A stretch of DNA of 64,000 nucleotides from Bin87 sp965207585 (GTDB lineage Bacteria > Chloroflexota > Dehalococcoidia > Lucifugimonadales > UBA3495): positions 3,038,001-3,102,000 of the forward strand of contig CBDBMT010000003.1 of the NCBI GenBank assembly GCA_965207585.1. Reading direction: 5' to 3'. Made by a program: the position numbers and the translations under genes. The notes below the pieces were generated by a model. That model was not told the origin of the DNA. It was given only the letters and a program-made list of their open reading frames with translations, and searched no databases. Positions 25,501-33,351 of the stretch are shown one piece after another; positions within the stretch are counted from its first letter, which is position 1, and each line of letters begins with the position of its first letter.

Positions 25501-28186
25501 TCGTCAGTTCGCCCAGACTGTCCAGCTCGACCGGTATCTGCCCGCTCAGGCTGTTGTCGGACAGCGCAAGCCCTGTGACTCTGCCTTCTGTGTTGACGGT
25601 GACGCCGTGCCATTCGCTCAGCGCCTTCTCGGAAAGCCAGTTGGCGCTGTTCGTCCAGCTCGCCCCGTCCGTGGACGCGTACAACTCTATCAGCGAGTCT
25701 CTGTCTTCCAAGGCACACGGACTGCCGACTACGACTCTCGTCAGTCCCTGCTGCCATGCCTGGAACTCGCTGTTCTGCGGTGTGCAGAGGCTGGTACCGT
25801 TGATCAACAACTCGACTAGATCCTCCAGTTCGGTCAGGCTCTGCGGAAGCCTTCCCGCAAGCAGGGGGGAGTGTCGGATGTACAAGAGTTGAAGGTTGGT
25901 CAGCTTGCCCAACTCTGGCGGTATCGTTCCTGAGAGTTTATGATCCGACAGGTTCAATATTGTGAGTTTACTCAGGTTGCCCAACTCCTTGGGTATCGCA
26001 CCGCTGAGCTTGCTGTCGAAGATACGCAGTCTCGTAAGTTCGCTCAGGGCGCCGATTTCGGGCGGGAGCGGGCCGCTCAGGTTGTTGTTGACCAGGTCAA
26101 GCCTCGTGACCCTGCCATCGTCGTTGGCAGTAACGCCGTGCCATTCGCCCAGCGGCTTGTCTGAAAGCCAGTTGGTACTGTTCGTCCAGTTCTCCCCGTC
26201 CGTGGCGTTGTACAGCGCGACCAGCGCGCGCCTGTCCGAAGCGGCGGACGTCGCGCAGTCCGGGATGTTGGCCGTGGTGATGGCGTTGAGGATGACTTCG
26301 CCGAACCCGGCGGCCAGGGGGCTGCACAGCCCGGAATTGCCGGATAGGTCCAGCGTCGTCAGTTCGCCCAGACTGCCCAGCTCGACCGGTATCTGCCCGC
26401 TCAGGCTGTTGTCGGATATGTCCAGAGATGTCAGTTCACTCAGACTGCCCAGCTCGGTCAGTATCTGCCCGCTCAGGCTGTTGTCGGGCAGCGCAAGCCC
26501 TGTGACTCTGCCATCGTCGTTGACGGTGACGCCGTGCCATTCGCCCAGCGCCTTCTCGGAAAGCCAGTTGGCGCTGTTCGTCCAGTTCGCCCCGCCCGTG
26601 GCGGCATGCAGCGCGACCAATGCGCGCCTGTCCGAGGCGGCGTCCGGCGCGCAGTCCGGGATGTTCGCCGCGTCTATCGCGTTGCTGACGACTTCGCCGA
26701 ACCCGAAGAGCAGGGGGCTGCACAGCCCGGAATTGCCGGATATGTCCAGCGTCGTCAGTTCGCCCAGACTGTCCAACTCGGTCGGTATCTGTCCGCTCAG
26801 ATTGTTGTCAGACAGCGCCAGCCCTGTGACTCTGCCATCGTCGTTAGTGGTGACGCCGTGCCATTCGCCCAGCGCCTTCTCGGAAAGCCAGTTGGTACTG
26901 TTCGTCCAGCTATCCCCACCTGTGGCCGCGTACAACTCTATCAGCGAGTCCCTGTCCTCCAAGGGACAGTTGGGGTCTCCACCAAGAGTATAGACTACGG
27001 ATCGGATTCCCTGGAGCCACGCCTGAAACTCGCTGTTCTGCGGGGTGCAGAGGTTGGTACCGTCAATCTGCAACTGCACCAACTCCTCCAGTTTGGTCAG
27101 GCCCTGCGGAAGCCTGCCCTCAAGCAGGAGGGAGAGCCGGACATCCAGGAGTCGAAGCTTGGTCAACTTGCCCAACTCGGGCGGTATCGTTCCGGAGAGT
27201 TTATGGTCCACCAGGGATAGTTCTGTGAGTTTACTCAGGTTGCCCAACTCCTTGGGTATCGCACCGCTGAGCTTGCTGTCGAAGATAAGCAGTCTCGTAA
27301 GTTCGCTCAGGGCGCCGATTTCGGGCGGGAGCGGGCCGCTCAGGTTGTTTCTGTCCAGACGAAGCCTAGTGACCCTGCCATCGTCGTTGACGGTAACGCC
27401 GTGCCATTCGCCCAGGGGCTTGTCTGAAAGCCAGTTGGTACTGTTCGTCCAGTTCTCCCCACCTGTGGCCGCGTACAACTCTATCAGCGAGTCCCTGTCC
27501 TCCCAGGGACAGTTGCGGCCTGATGAATTATAGGTTACTATTCTGATTCCTTCGAACCATGCTTGGAACTCGCTGTTCTGCGGCGTGCAGAGGCTGGTAC
27601 CGTTGATTCGCAACTCGACTAGCTCCTCCAGTTCGGTCAGGCTCTGCGGAAGCCTTCCCTCAAGCAGGAGGGAGCTTCGGATAAGCAATTGTTGAAGCTT
27701 GGTCAACTTGCCTAACTCTGGCGGTATCGTCCCTGAGAGTGTATGCTCCGACAGGTTCAACACTATGAGTTTACTCAGGTTGCCCAACTCCTTGGGTATC
27801 GCACCACTCAGTTTGCTGCCGCTGATGATCAGTTGATCGAGTTCGCTCAGGGCGCCGATTTCGTGCGCGAGCTGTCCGCTCAGGTTGTTTCTGTCCAGAC
27901 GAAGCCTAGTGACCCTGCCATCGTCGTTGACGGTGACGCCGTGCCATTCGCCCAGCGCCTTCTCGGAAAGCCAGTTGGTACTGTTCCTCCAGTTCGCGCC
28001 GTCGGTGGCGTGATACAGCGCGACCAGGCCGGCCCGGTCGGCGGCGACGGAGCCGGTGTTGGCATCCTGCGCGCTGGCGGGGTTGACGTTCAGCGCGCCC
28101 GCGATGATTAGCAGCAGCAAGGCGACGGGGAGCGCCAGCAATGCCGCTGATTTGAGCCATGTGCCTTTCTTGAGCCAAGTCTTCAT
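22502..28186 (-). CDS. Giant secreted leucine-rich-repeat protein (13 modules)
   Basis: This 1,894-residue protein begins with a clear signal peptide (MKTWLKKGTWLKSAALLALP, hydrophobic to about residue 34, then ASA-QD). It is built of 13 modules, each starting LVALYxATGGxNWTNSTNWL, then GEWHGVTVNDDGRV, then two to five 24-residue LRRs of the plant-like L-S-G-x-I-P type. Modules often end in GLCSPL and NIPDCAPD, suggesting a disulfide cap. Two adjacent modules are identical over about 298 bases. The product is presumably extracellular, for adhesion or ligand binding. The C-terminus, where an anchor would be expected, is lost with the broken tail. It is transcribed away from the kinase-regulator fusion. 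Confidence 0.9.
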   Translation of the reverse strand: MKTWLKKGTWLKSAALLALPVALLLLIIAGALNVNPASAQDANTGSVAADRAGLVALYHATDGANWRNSTNWLSEKALGEWHGVTVNDDGRVTRLRLDRNNLSGQLAHEIGALSELDQLIISGSKLSGAIPKELGNLSKLIVLNLSEHTLSGTIPPELGKLTKLQQLLIRSSLLLEGRLPQSLTELEELVELRINGTSLCTPQNSEFQAWFEGIRIVTYNSSGRNCPWEDRDSLIELYAATGGENWTNSTNWLSDKPLGEWHGVTVNDDGRVTRLRLDRNNLSGPLPPEIGALSELTRLLIFDSKLSGAIPKELGNLSKLTELSLVDHKLSGTIPPELGKLTKLRLLDVRLSLLLEGRLPQGLTKLEELVQLQIDGTNLCTPQNSEFQAWLQGIRSVVYTLGGDPNCPLEDRDSLIELYAATGGDSWTNSTNWLSEKALGEWHGVTTNDDGRVTGLALSDNNLSGQIPTELDSLGELTTLDISGNSGLCSPLLFGFGEVVSNAIDAANIPDCAPDAASDRRALVALHAATGGANWTNSANWLSEKALGEWHGVTVNDDGRVTGLALPDNSLSGQILTELGSLSELTSLDISDNSLSGQIPVELGSLGELTTLDLSGNSGLCSPLAAGFGEVILNAITTANIPDCATSAASDRRALVALYNATDGENWTNSTNWLSDKPLGEWHGVTANDDGRVTRLDLVNNNLSGPLPPEIGALSELTRLRIFDSKLSGAIPKELGNLSKLTILNLSDHKLSGTIPPELGKLTNLQLLYIRHSPLLAGRLPQSLTELEDLVELLINGTSLCTPQNSEFQAWQQGLTRVVVGSPCALEDRDSLIELYASTDGASWTNSANWLSEKALSEWHGVTVNTEGRVTGLALSDNSLSGQIPVELDSLGELTTLDLSDNSLSGQIPVELGSLGELTTLDISGNSGLCKPLLFGFGEVVSNAIDAANIPDCAPDAASDRRALVALHAATGGENWTNSANWLSDEPMDEWHGVTVNDDGRVTGLALSGNNLSGTIPTELGRLSELTTLDISGNSGLCSPLAAGFGEVILNAITAANIPDCAPDAASDRRALVALYNATGGDSWTNNTNWLSEKPLGEWHGVTTNDDGRVTRLFWVSNNLSGPLPTEIGALSELEYLGIFGSKLNGGIPKELGNLSNLTELALVGHKLSGTIPPELGKLTKLQRLYIQHSLLLEGRLPQSLTNLEELALLQVNGTSLCTPQNSEFQAWQQGINSVVGDNPCAWEDRDSLIELYAATGGDSWTNSTNWLSDKPLGEWHGVTANDQGRVTGLALPDNNLSGQIPVELDELGELTTLDISGNSGLCSPLAAGFGEVILNAITAANIPDCAPDAASDRRVLVALYEATDGENWTNNTNWLSEKPLGEWHGVSTNDQGRVTALDLDSNNLDGQIPTELNELGELTTLDISGNAGLCRPLVVQFGEVVLNAISAANIPDCAPDRRVLVALYEATDGENWTNNTNWLSEKPLGEWHGVSTNDQGRVTALDLDSNNLDGQIPTELNELGELTTLDISGNAGLCRPLVVQFGEVVLNAISAANIPDCAPDAASDGRALVALYNATGGANWKRSNNWNSHREFDQWEGVRTDADGRVTVLTLRDNNLSGTLPVVLGDLTALQSLELGENGLTGSLPAELRNLVNLQRLVLSHNADLSGPLPLELTGLVNLTHFNFYDTGLCAPPDRAFQEWLDSVEYVRGGHCPTPERAELVALYQATGGDDWRHRAKWLTDKRLGEWRGVTVDADGRVIGLSLIDNNLTGAIPTQLPNLERLQTLNLSGNKLSGTLPSWLGDLSSLQTLNLRFNGVHGPVPAEMGRLSNLVELHLGNTRLTGELPQSLTNLTNLKQLTFSVGLCSPNNDQFQEWLAGLESYIGHNCPPPDPDR
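23523..24132. repeat. Tandem duplication of one LRR module (312-bp period)
   Basis: Bases 23523-23820 and 23835-24132 appear identical by reading, offset by exactly 312 bases (104 codons). Other modules in the gene are only similar. This points to a recent in-frame duplication or gene conversion. Confidence 0.85.
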
Positions 28187-28337
28187 ATCGTTGCAATCCT
28201 TCTCCTTATCCTGAATCCATCCGCCTTACAGTCTTGCCAATGGCGGATGTGTGCAGTAAAAATGTTCGGCCGACAAATGACCGGCGGGGATTCTAGCAAC
28301 GCAACGGTTAACAACTGGTGTACTTGCACGCATTTAT

Positions 28338-28355
28338 GGTGACATTTTGGTGACA
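28338..28355 (+). promoter_or_regulatory. Direct-repeat operator candidate (OmpR/PhoB type)
   Basis: GGTGACA occurs at 28338-28344 and again at 28349-28355, an 11-base period with an AT-rich gap. This is the geometry bound by OmpR/PhoB-family winged-helix regulators, whose Pho box has TGTCA repeats at 11-base spacing. It lies in the 191-base gap between the divergent LRR gene and a gene encoding just such a DNA-binding domain, suggesting autoregulation and perhaps LRR control. Confidence 0.5.
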
Positions 28356-28377
28356 GTTTTTGAACAGTGATAAATCT

Positions 28378-30294
28378 ATGCAGCAGTCGGAGTCCGGCGG
28401 CAGTGGCGAGCAGCCGCCCCGGGTCGACCTGGAAACCCTGATCAACACCACGCCGGTAGGGGTGGTGGTCTTCGACGCCGGCACCGGGGCGCCGCTGTAC
28501 GTCAACCGGGAGACCCGCCGGATGCTGGAAGTCCTGCGGGAGCCGGGGGCCGAACTGGAGCGGCTCCTGGACGCGCTGAGCTACCGGCGGGCCGACGGAC
28601 GGGAAGTGTCCCTGGCGGAAGTGCCCCTGGCCCGGGTCCTGGGCGCCGCCGTGACGGTGCGCGCCGAGGAGGTCGTCGTCACCGTGCCCGACGGCCGCAG
28701 CGTCACCGTGCTGGTCAACGCCACGCCCGTTTACGCGGCAGACGGCGCGGTGGCCACGGTGGTCGTCACCCTGCAGGACCTGACGCCCCTGGAGGAGCTG
28801 GAGCGGCTGCGGGCCGAGTTCCTCAGCCTGGTGAGCCACGAGCTGCGGGGCCCGCTGACCTCCATCAAGGGCTCGGCGGTCAACCTGCGGGAATCGCTGC
28901 ACTCCCTGGACCCGGCCGAGCTGCTCCAGTTCGTGCGCATCATCGAGTCCCAGGCGGACCGGATGCGTGACCTCATCGGGCAGCTGCTGGACGTGGCCCG
29001 CATCGAGAGCGGCTCCCTGTCGGTGACTCCGGAGCCGGCCCGGGTGTCCGCCCTGGTGGACGACGCCCGCAGCGCCTTCCTGGCCGGCGACCCGGGCCGC
29101 AGCGTGACCCTGGACCTGGAACCGGACCTGCCCTGGGTCATGGCGGACCGGCGGCGCATTGCCCAGGTGCTGGGCAACCTGCTGTCCAACGCCGCCCGGC
29201 GCTCGCCGCCCGACGCTGCCATCCGGATCGACGCGGCCCGGCCGCAGCCCGACGAGGCCGGCCAGGTCAGCATCTCAGTATCCGACCGGGGCCGGGGCGT
29301 GTCACCGGAGCGGCTGCCCTACCTGTTCCGCAAGTTCTCCAGCCCGGACGAAAGCGGCCGGGACGAGAGCGACTACGGGGAGCCGGCGGCGCTTGGAGCC
29401 GGCCTCGGCCTGGCCATCTGCAAGGGTATTGTGGAGGCCCACGGCGGACGCATCCGGGCCGAGAGCGAGGGGCTGGGCCGGGGCAGCCGGTTCACCTTCA
29501 CCCTCCCCGTGGCCGAAGGCGCCGCGCCGGAGCCGGCCGCGCTTGGTTCCGCCCGGACGCCGGGGGAAACGGGCGGGCGCCAGCGCATCCTGGTGGTGGA
29601 CGACGACCCGATGACCCTGCGCAGCGTCCGGGACACCCTCGCCCGGGCCGGCTACGCGCCCCTGGTCGCCGGCGACCCGCAACAGGCCCTGGAGCTGTTC
29701 GAGAAGGAAAAGCCCCGGCTGGCGCTGCTGGACCTGCTGCTGCCCGACGCCGACGGCATCGAACTGATGGGCCAATTGCTGCGCATCGCCGACGTGCCGG
29801 TGGTCTTCCTGTCCGCATATAACCGGGACGAGACCATCGCCCGGGCCCTGGAGGCCGGGGCCGTGGACTACATGGTCAAGCCCTTTTCGCCTACCGAGCT
29901 GGTGGCCCGGGTTCGCAACGCCCTGCGTCGGCCGGCCGGGGCCGCCCCGAACGCTCCGGCCGGGCCCTTTGTGCTGGGCGACCTGACCATTGACTACGCC
30001 GGCCGGCAGGTCAGCGTGGCGGGGCGGCCGGCGCGCTTGACCCCCACCGAATACCGGCTGATCTGCGAGCTGGCGTTTCACGCCGGGCGGCCGCTGACCT
30101 TCGACCACCTGATGGAGCGGTTGTGGGGGGCGGAGCACTCCGGCGGACGGGGCAACCTGCGAACCTACGTGAAGCGGCTGCGTCGCAAGCTGGGCGAGGA
30201 GGCCAACCGGCCGAAGTACATCTTCGCTGAACCTGGCATCGGCTACCGCATGGCCGGCCCTGAGAGGCCAGGGGATGCCGGGACGAATCCGTAG
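28378..30294 (+). CDS. Fused sensor kinase - receiver - OmpR-type DNA-binding protein
   Basis: This protein of about 638 residues combines a whole two-component system. It has a PAS domain (about 15-140), HisKA with phospho-acceptor His154 (LSLVSHELRGPL), HATPase with Asn271 and the GLGLAICKGIVEAHGG box, a receiver domain with LVVDDD, phospho-acceptor Asp452 and Lys501, and a C-terminal winged helix (about 525-630, RLTPTEYRLICELAF to GIGYRM). No membrane segment is seen, so it senses a cytosolic signal through PAS. ATG 28378 or TTG 28360 may start it. In hybrid kinases the output domain is usually a separate protein; here it is fused. Confidence 0.9.
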   Translation: MQQSESGGSGEQPPRVDLETLINTTPVGVVVFDAGTGAPLYVNRETRRMLEVLREPGAELERLLDALSYRRADGREVSLAEVPLARVLGAAVTVRAEEVVVTVPDGRSVTVLVNATPVYAADGAVATVVVTLQDLTPLEELERLRAEFLSLVSHELRGPLTSIKGSAVNLRESLHSLDPAELLQFVRIIESQADRMRDLIGQLLDVARIESGSLSVTPEPARVSALVDDARSAFLAGDPGRSVTLDLEPDLPWVMADRRRIAQVLGNLLSNAARRSPPDAAIRIDAARPQPDEAGQVSISVSDRGRGVSPERLPYLFRKFSSPDESGRDESDYGEPAALGAGLGLAICKGIVEAHGGRIRAESEGLGRGSRFTFTLPVAEGAAPEPAALGSARTPGETGGRQRILVVDDDPMTLRSVRDTLARAGYAPLVAGDPQQALELFEKEKPRLALLDLLLPDADGIELMGQLLRIADVPVVFLSAYNRDETIARALEAGAVDYMVKPFSPTELVARVRNALRRPAGAAPNAPAGPFVLGDLTIDYAGRQVSVAGRPARLTPTEYRLICELAFHAGRPLTFDHLMERLWGAEHSGGRGNLRTYVKRLRRKLGEEANRPKYIFAEPGIGYRMAGPERPGDAGTNP

Positions 30295-30333
30295 GCCGCC
30301 GCGCGCCGCCGGCGAGGGCCCACCACCAACGAC

Positions 30334-30360
30334 AAGCCCCTGCGGACACAGCAGGGGCTT
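30334..30360 (+). terminator. Terminator-like hairpin after the kinase fusion
   Basis: AAGCCCCTGC at 30334-30343 pairs with GCAGGGGCTT at 30351-30360 with a 7-base loop, 40 bases after the stop. The T-run is weak (GGCTATT). Confidence 0.55.
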
Positions 30361-30536
30361 GGCTATTCGTCCCTCAAGCGGGACGGAGCGTAGGGCCGAC
30401 TACGCTACCATGGCGAACCTCAGCCTGAAGGTTCTTTATTTTATCCAGTGTGGTGGGCCTAAGCGTACCGAACTGCGAACTTTTCGCTGGGATGTGATCC
30501 TGTAAAAAAGATAGACCGCATCAGGGCTGATGACAA

Positions 30537-30548
30537 GGCGGGCACGGC
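30537..30548 (+). repeat. Left arm of palindrome interrupted by the IS
   Basis: GGCGGGCACGGC here is perfectly inverse to GCCGTGCCCGCC at 32452-32463. Without the IS and one target copy, the arms would be separated by only 8 bases (AGATAATC), a strong hairpin. Confidence 0.75.
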
Positions 30549-30550
30549 AG

Positions 30551-32440
30551 CCCAAATCCACCACCTAATGGGAGGAAAAGACCTCGTTGGAGCCAGCGGC
30601 AAAGCTGGCTATGATGGTTACGGGACAAACACAACCATCACCAACGAGGTGCAGTCATTATGCAACAGGGAGTCCTGCCATTCCAGTATGGGACGGAGCA
30701 TCGCGCGGGGGGCATGACGGGGCTGTCGGGGTTGGCGGTCTATCTGGAAATGGCCGATGCGATGGGGCTGGGCGAGTCGATCCGGCGCTACGTGAAGGTC
30801 AAGGAGGGCGGACAGGGATGGACGGACCGGCAGATGGTCACCGCGCTGGTGCTGCTGAATCTGGCCGGTGGAGAAGGAGTGGACGACCTCCGGGTGCTGG
30901 AAGGGGACGAGGGTCTGGGCCGGATGTTGGGCCGGGTGGAGACGCACCGGCAGCGGGCTTGTGAGCGCCGGGAGGAGGGCAGCCGGTGGCGGGGCGGGCG
31001 GCGCCGCAGCGTCCCGTCTCCGTCGGCGGTGTTCCGGTACCTGGGCCGGTTCCACGACCCGGTTCAGGAGGAGGCCAGGCAGCCCCATACGGCGTACATA
31101 CCCGCGCCCAACGGCGCGCTGCGCGGGCTGGGGAAGGTCAACGCCGAGATGATGAGCTTCGTCCGGGACCACCTGGAGCAGGAGCAGGCGACGCTGGACA
31201 TGGACGCGACGCTGATCGAGACCTACAAGCAGGAGGCGCTGTACTGCTACCAGGGCTACAAGGCCTACCAGCCGATGGTCACCTACTGGGCCGAGGCGAA
31301 CCTGGTGGTCCATTCGGAGTTCCGGGACGGCAACGTGCCAGCGGGGTTCGAGCAACTGCGGGTGTTGCGGGAGTCGCTGGCCCATCTGCCGGAGGGCGTG
31401 GTGAAGGTGATGCTGCGGTCGGACACGGCGGGGTACCAAGTTGAGTTGTTGCGGTACTGCGCCGAGGGGAGGGATGAGCGGTTCGGAGTGATCGAATTCG
31501 CGGTGGGGGCGGACGTCACGGAGGGGTTCAAGCGTGCGGCAGCCGAAGTGGAGGAGAGCCAGTGGCGCCGGTTGCCCCGGATGGTGGGGGAGTTGGCGGT
31601 GGAGACGGAACAGGAGTGGGCCGAGGTGGACTTCGTGCCCGATAGATTGGCTTATTCCAAGAATGATCCCGACTACCGTTTCATAGCGGTCCGGGAGCCG
31701 CTGAGGCGGCCGCCGCTGCCGGGCATGGAGGATGACCTGGAGTTGTCGGTTCCGGCGATGGAGATGCCGGACCGGGGCTGGTACAAGATCCGGGGGATAG
31801 TGACTAACCGGGAGCTACCGGGAGATGAGGTGGTGCGGTGGTACCGGGAGAGATGCGGGAAGGGCGAGGAGGTGCATGGTGTGCTGAAGGAGGACTTGGC
31901 TGGCGGGAGGCTGCCGTCGGGACAGTTCGGGGCCAACGCGGCCTGGTGGGCGATAGCGGCGCTGGCGTTCAACCTGAACTCGGCGGTCAAGCAGTTGGCC
32001 CTGGGCGGTCAGTGGGTGAACAAGCGGCTCAAGGCGGTGCGCTTTGCTCTGATCAATCTGGCCGGACGGGTGGTCTGCCACGCCAGGAAGCTGCTGATCC
32101 GGCTGGCCCGGGGCCATCCATCCTTCCCGCTGCTGGCGGGAGCGCACCGGAGAATAGCGGCGCTGGCCCACGGCCCACCCTGACCTGGGACGGTCTGCGC
32201 CACTACCGACGGGCATTCAAGCGACGGGGACTCCCGCCGTAGGGACACTGCGCCCTTCTCCAGGACCGGTTGGCATAGACCTCGCCCTGGCGTCGCCGGC
32301 CAACGCCCCAAAATCCCCTTCCAGCGCCTACTCCTGCCACGCCAACCCACTGCCAACCTGTCAGCCGTCAGCCGATGCCCCAACCGGCCCAATCAAGGAG
32401 CCCCAAAACCATTTTTCTCCCATTAGGTGGTGGATTTGGG
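30551..32440 (+). mobile_element. Complete IS1380-type insertion sequence, 1,890 bp
   Basis: The ends are 24-base perfect inverted repeats (30551-30574 and 32417-32440), both starting CCCAAATCCACCACC inwards. GGCAG occurs immediately outside each end (30546-30550 and 32441-32445), a 5-base target duplication. One intact transposase gene lies inside. Intact ends, transposase and duplication indicate recent, possibly active transposition. Confidence 0.9.
30660..32183 (+). CDS. IS1380-family DDE transposase
   Basis: This 507-residue protein has the DDE arrangement: Asp182 in DMDATLIETYK, Asp255 in VMLRSDTAGY, and Glu403/404 in WYRERCGKGEEVHGVLKEDL (the Y-R-x-R-x-x-x-E signature). A C-terminal ANAAWWAIAALAFNLN segment matches IS1380 transposases. 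An internal arginine-rich stretch (about residues 100-120) probably binds DNA. The start ATG 30660 is 86 bases from the left element end. The gene appears intact. Confidence 0.88.
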   Translation: MQQGVLPFQYGTEHRAGGMTGLSGLAVYLEMADAMGLGESIRRYVKVKEGGQGWTDRQMVTALVLLNLAGGEGVDDLRVLEGDEGLGRMLGRVETHRQRACERREEGSRWRGGRRRSVPSPSAVFRYLGRFHDPVQEEARQPHTAYIPAPNGALRGLGKVNAEMMSFVRDHLEQEQATLDMDATLIETYKQEALYCYQGYKAYQPMVTYWAEANLVVHSEFRDGNVPAGFEQLRVLRESLAHLPEGVVKVMLRSDTAGYQVELLRYCAEGRDERFGVIEFAVGADVTEGFKRAAAEVEESQWRRLPRMVGELAVETEQEWAEVDFVPDRLAYSKNDPDYRFIAVREPLRRPPLPGMEDDLELSVPAMEMPDRGWYKIRGIVTNRELPGDEVVRWYRERCGKGEEVHGVLKEDLAGGRLPSGQFGANAAWWAIAALAFNLNSAVKQLALGGQWVNKRLKAVRFALINLAGRVVCHARKLLIRLARGHPSFPLLAGAHRRIAALAHGPP

Positions 32441-32451
32441 GGCAGATAATC

Positions 32452-32463
32452 GCCGTGCCCGCC
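32452..32463 (+). repeat. Right arm of palindrome interrupted by the IS
   Basis: GCCGTGCCCGCC, the inverse of 30537-30548. TCATGCC follows it and can extend pairing with GGC and ATGA left of the other arm. Confidence 0.75.
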
Positions 32464-33351
32464 TCATGCCATTGGCCATACCTTACAGCCAGCCGGCGCT
32501 TCCGGGCAACCAGCGCGGAGGGACTGGTCCTGGCCCAGAGCGACTCTCGCAGATGGCGATTGCCGTTTCCGCTCTGGCGAGCAGCCGGAACGTCCCCATT
32601 GGCCCCGTTTTCTGGGCGTCGGCTTCTGCAGGCAAGGCGGATACACTCGGGTAGCGGCTGGCAAAGGTTGAGCGAGACCTCGGTGTTGACGGCATCCGTG
32701 CCGGCGTTGTAAAGTCTTGGCTACGATACACAGTATCAATAATGTATCAAGAAACGTAGCCTTTGCGTTGCCAGTCTGGAATCCGTCAAGACGTGCTGAC
32801 ACTGGGGCGCAACCCACCGCCACATTATCGGATGCCTTGATGCCGGCTACCGCAAACCAGGCGATGACGATAGCTGAGCAACCGCCGCATACGCTGCGCA
32901 ATTGAGATGAACCTGAGATCAGACATAACCATTCCAGCCGGAGGTTGGGACCGGGGTTTGCCGGGCCCTGGCGCATCTGGCGTTTTGGGCTTGAATTTGC
33001 CCACACCTACCCTTCTGAGCCCCCCCCCCCCGAGTTTCCCGAGGACAGACGCGCTTGTAGGCAGGCCAGCCCCTCAAATCATGCCGGCCGACGCTTTGGC
33101 GGTCGGATCCCGACAGCATTGACTGTCGCGGGTCTGGCCGCTTTTTTGCGTGTGGCGGTGGCAGCCCCTGACTGCCGAGGCGCCGATGCCGGTCCTAATC
33201 TCTTGCTTGATGCTGCCGGACTTCCCCCATACCCAGCCGTCCGGCACGGAGATGAACCAGTGTAACCACCCCCCACGCGCATTGAGCGCGATACCCGGAA
33301 AGACCAACCAAACCCAACCGAAATTTCGAGAAAGAGGAATATCAGAGACCC
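32464..33351. other. Intergenic stretch without a credible gene
   Basis: About 890 bases between the IS and the next secreted-protein gene hold only low-quality frames. Seen are TTGACG (near 32683) with TAAAGT 18 bases on, a GATAC/GTATC cluster near 32725-32755 with three GTATC-type half sites, and an uninterrupted run of 12 C at 33020-33031. None can be assigned a function. Confidence 0.5.

Noticed and set aside
22502..28186. Regularly spaced DNA repeats, considered as a CRISPR-like array
   Set aside because: The repeats are coding LRR modules in one open frame, with no unique spacers and no cas genes.
32464..33006. Minus-strand frame of 180 codons downstream of the IS
   Set aside because: Residue use is irregular (Cys/Arg/Pro-rich), with no motif or ribosome site; treated as non-coding.
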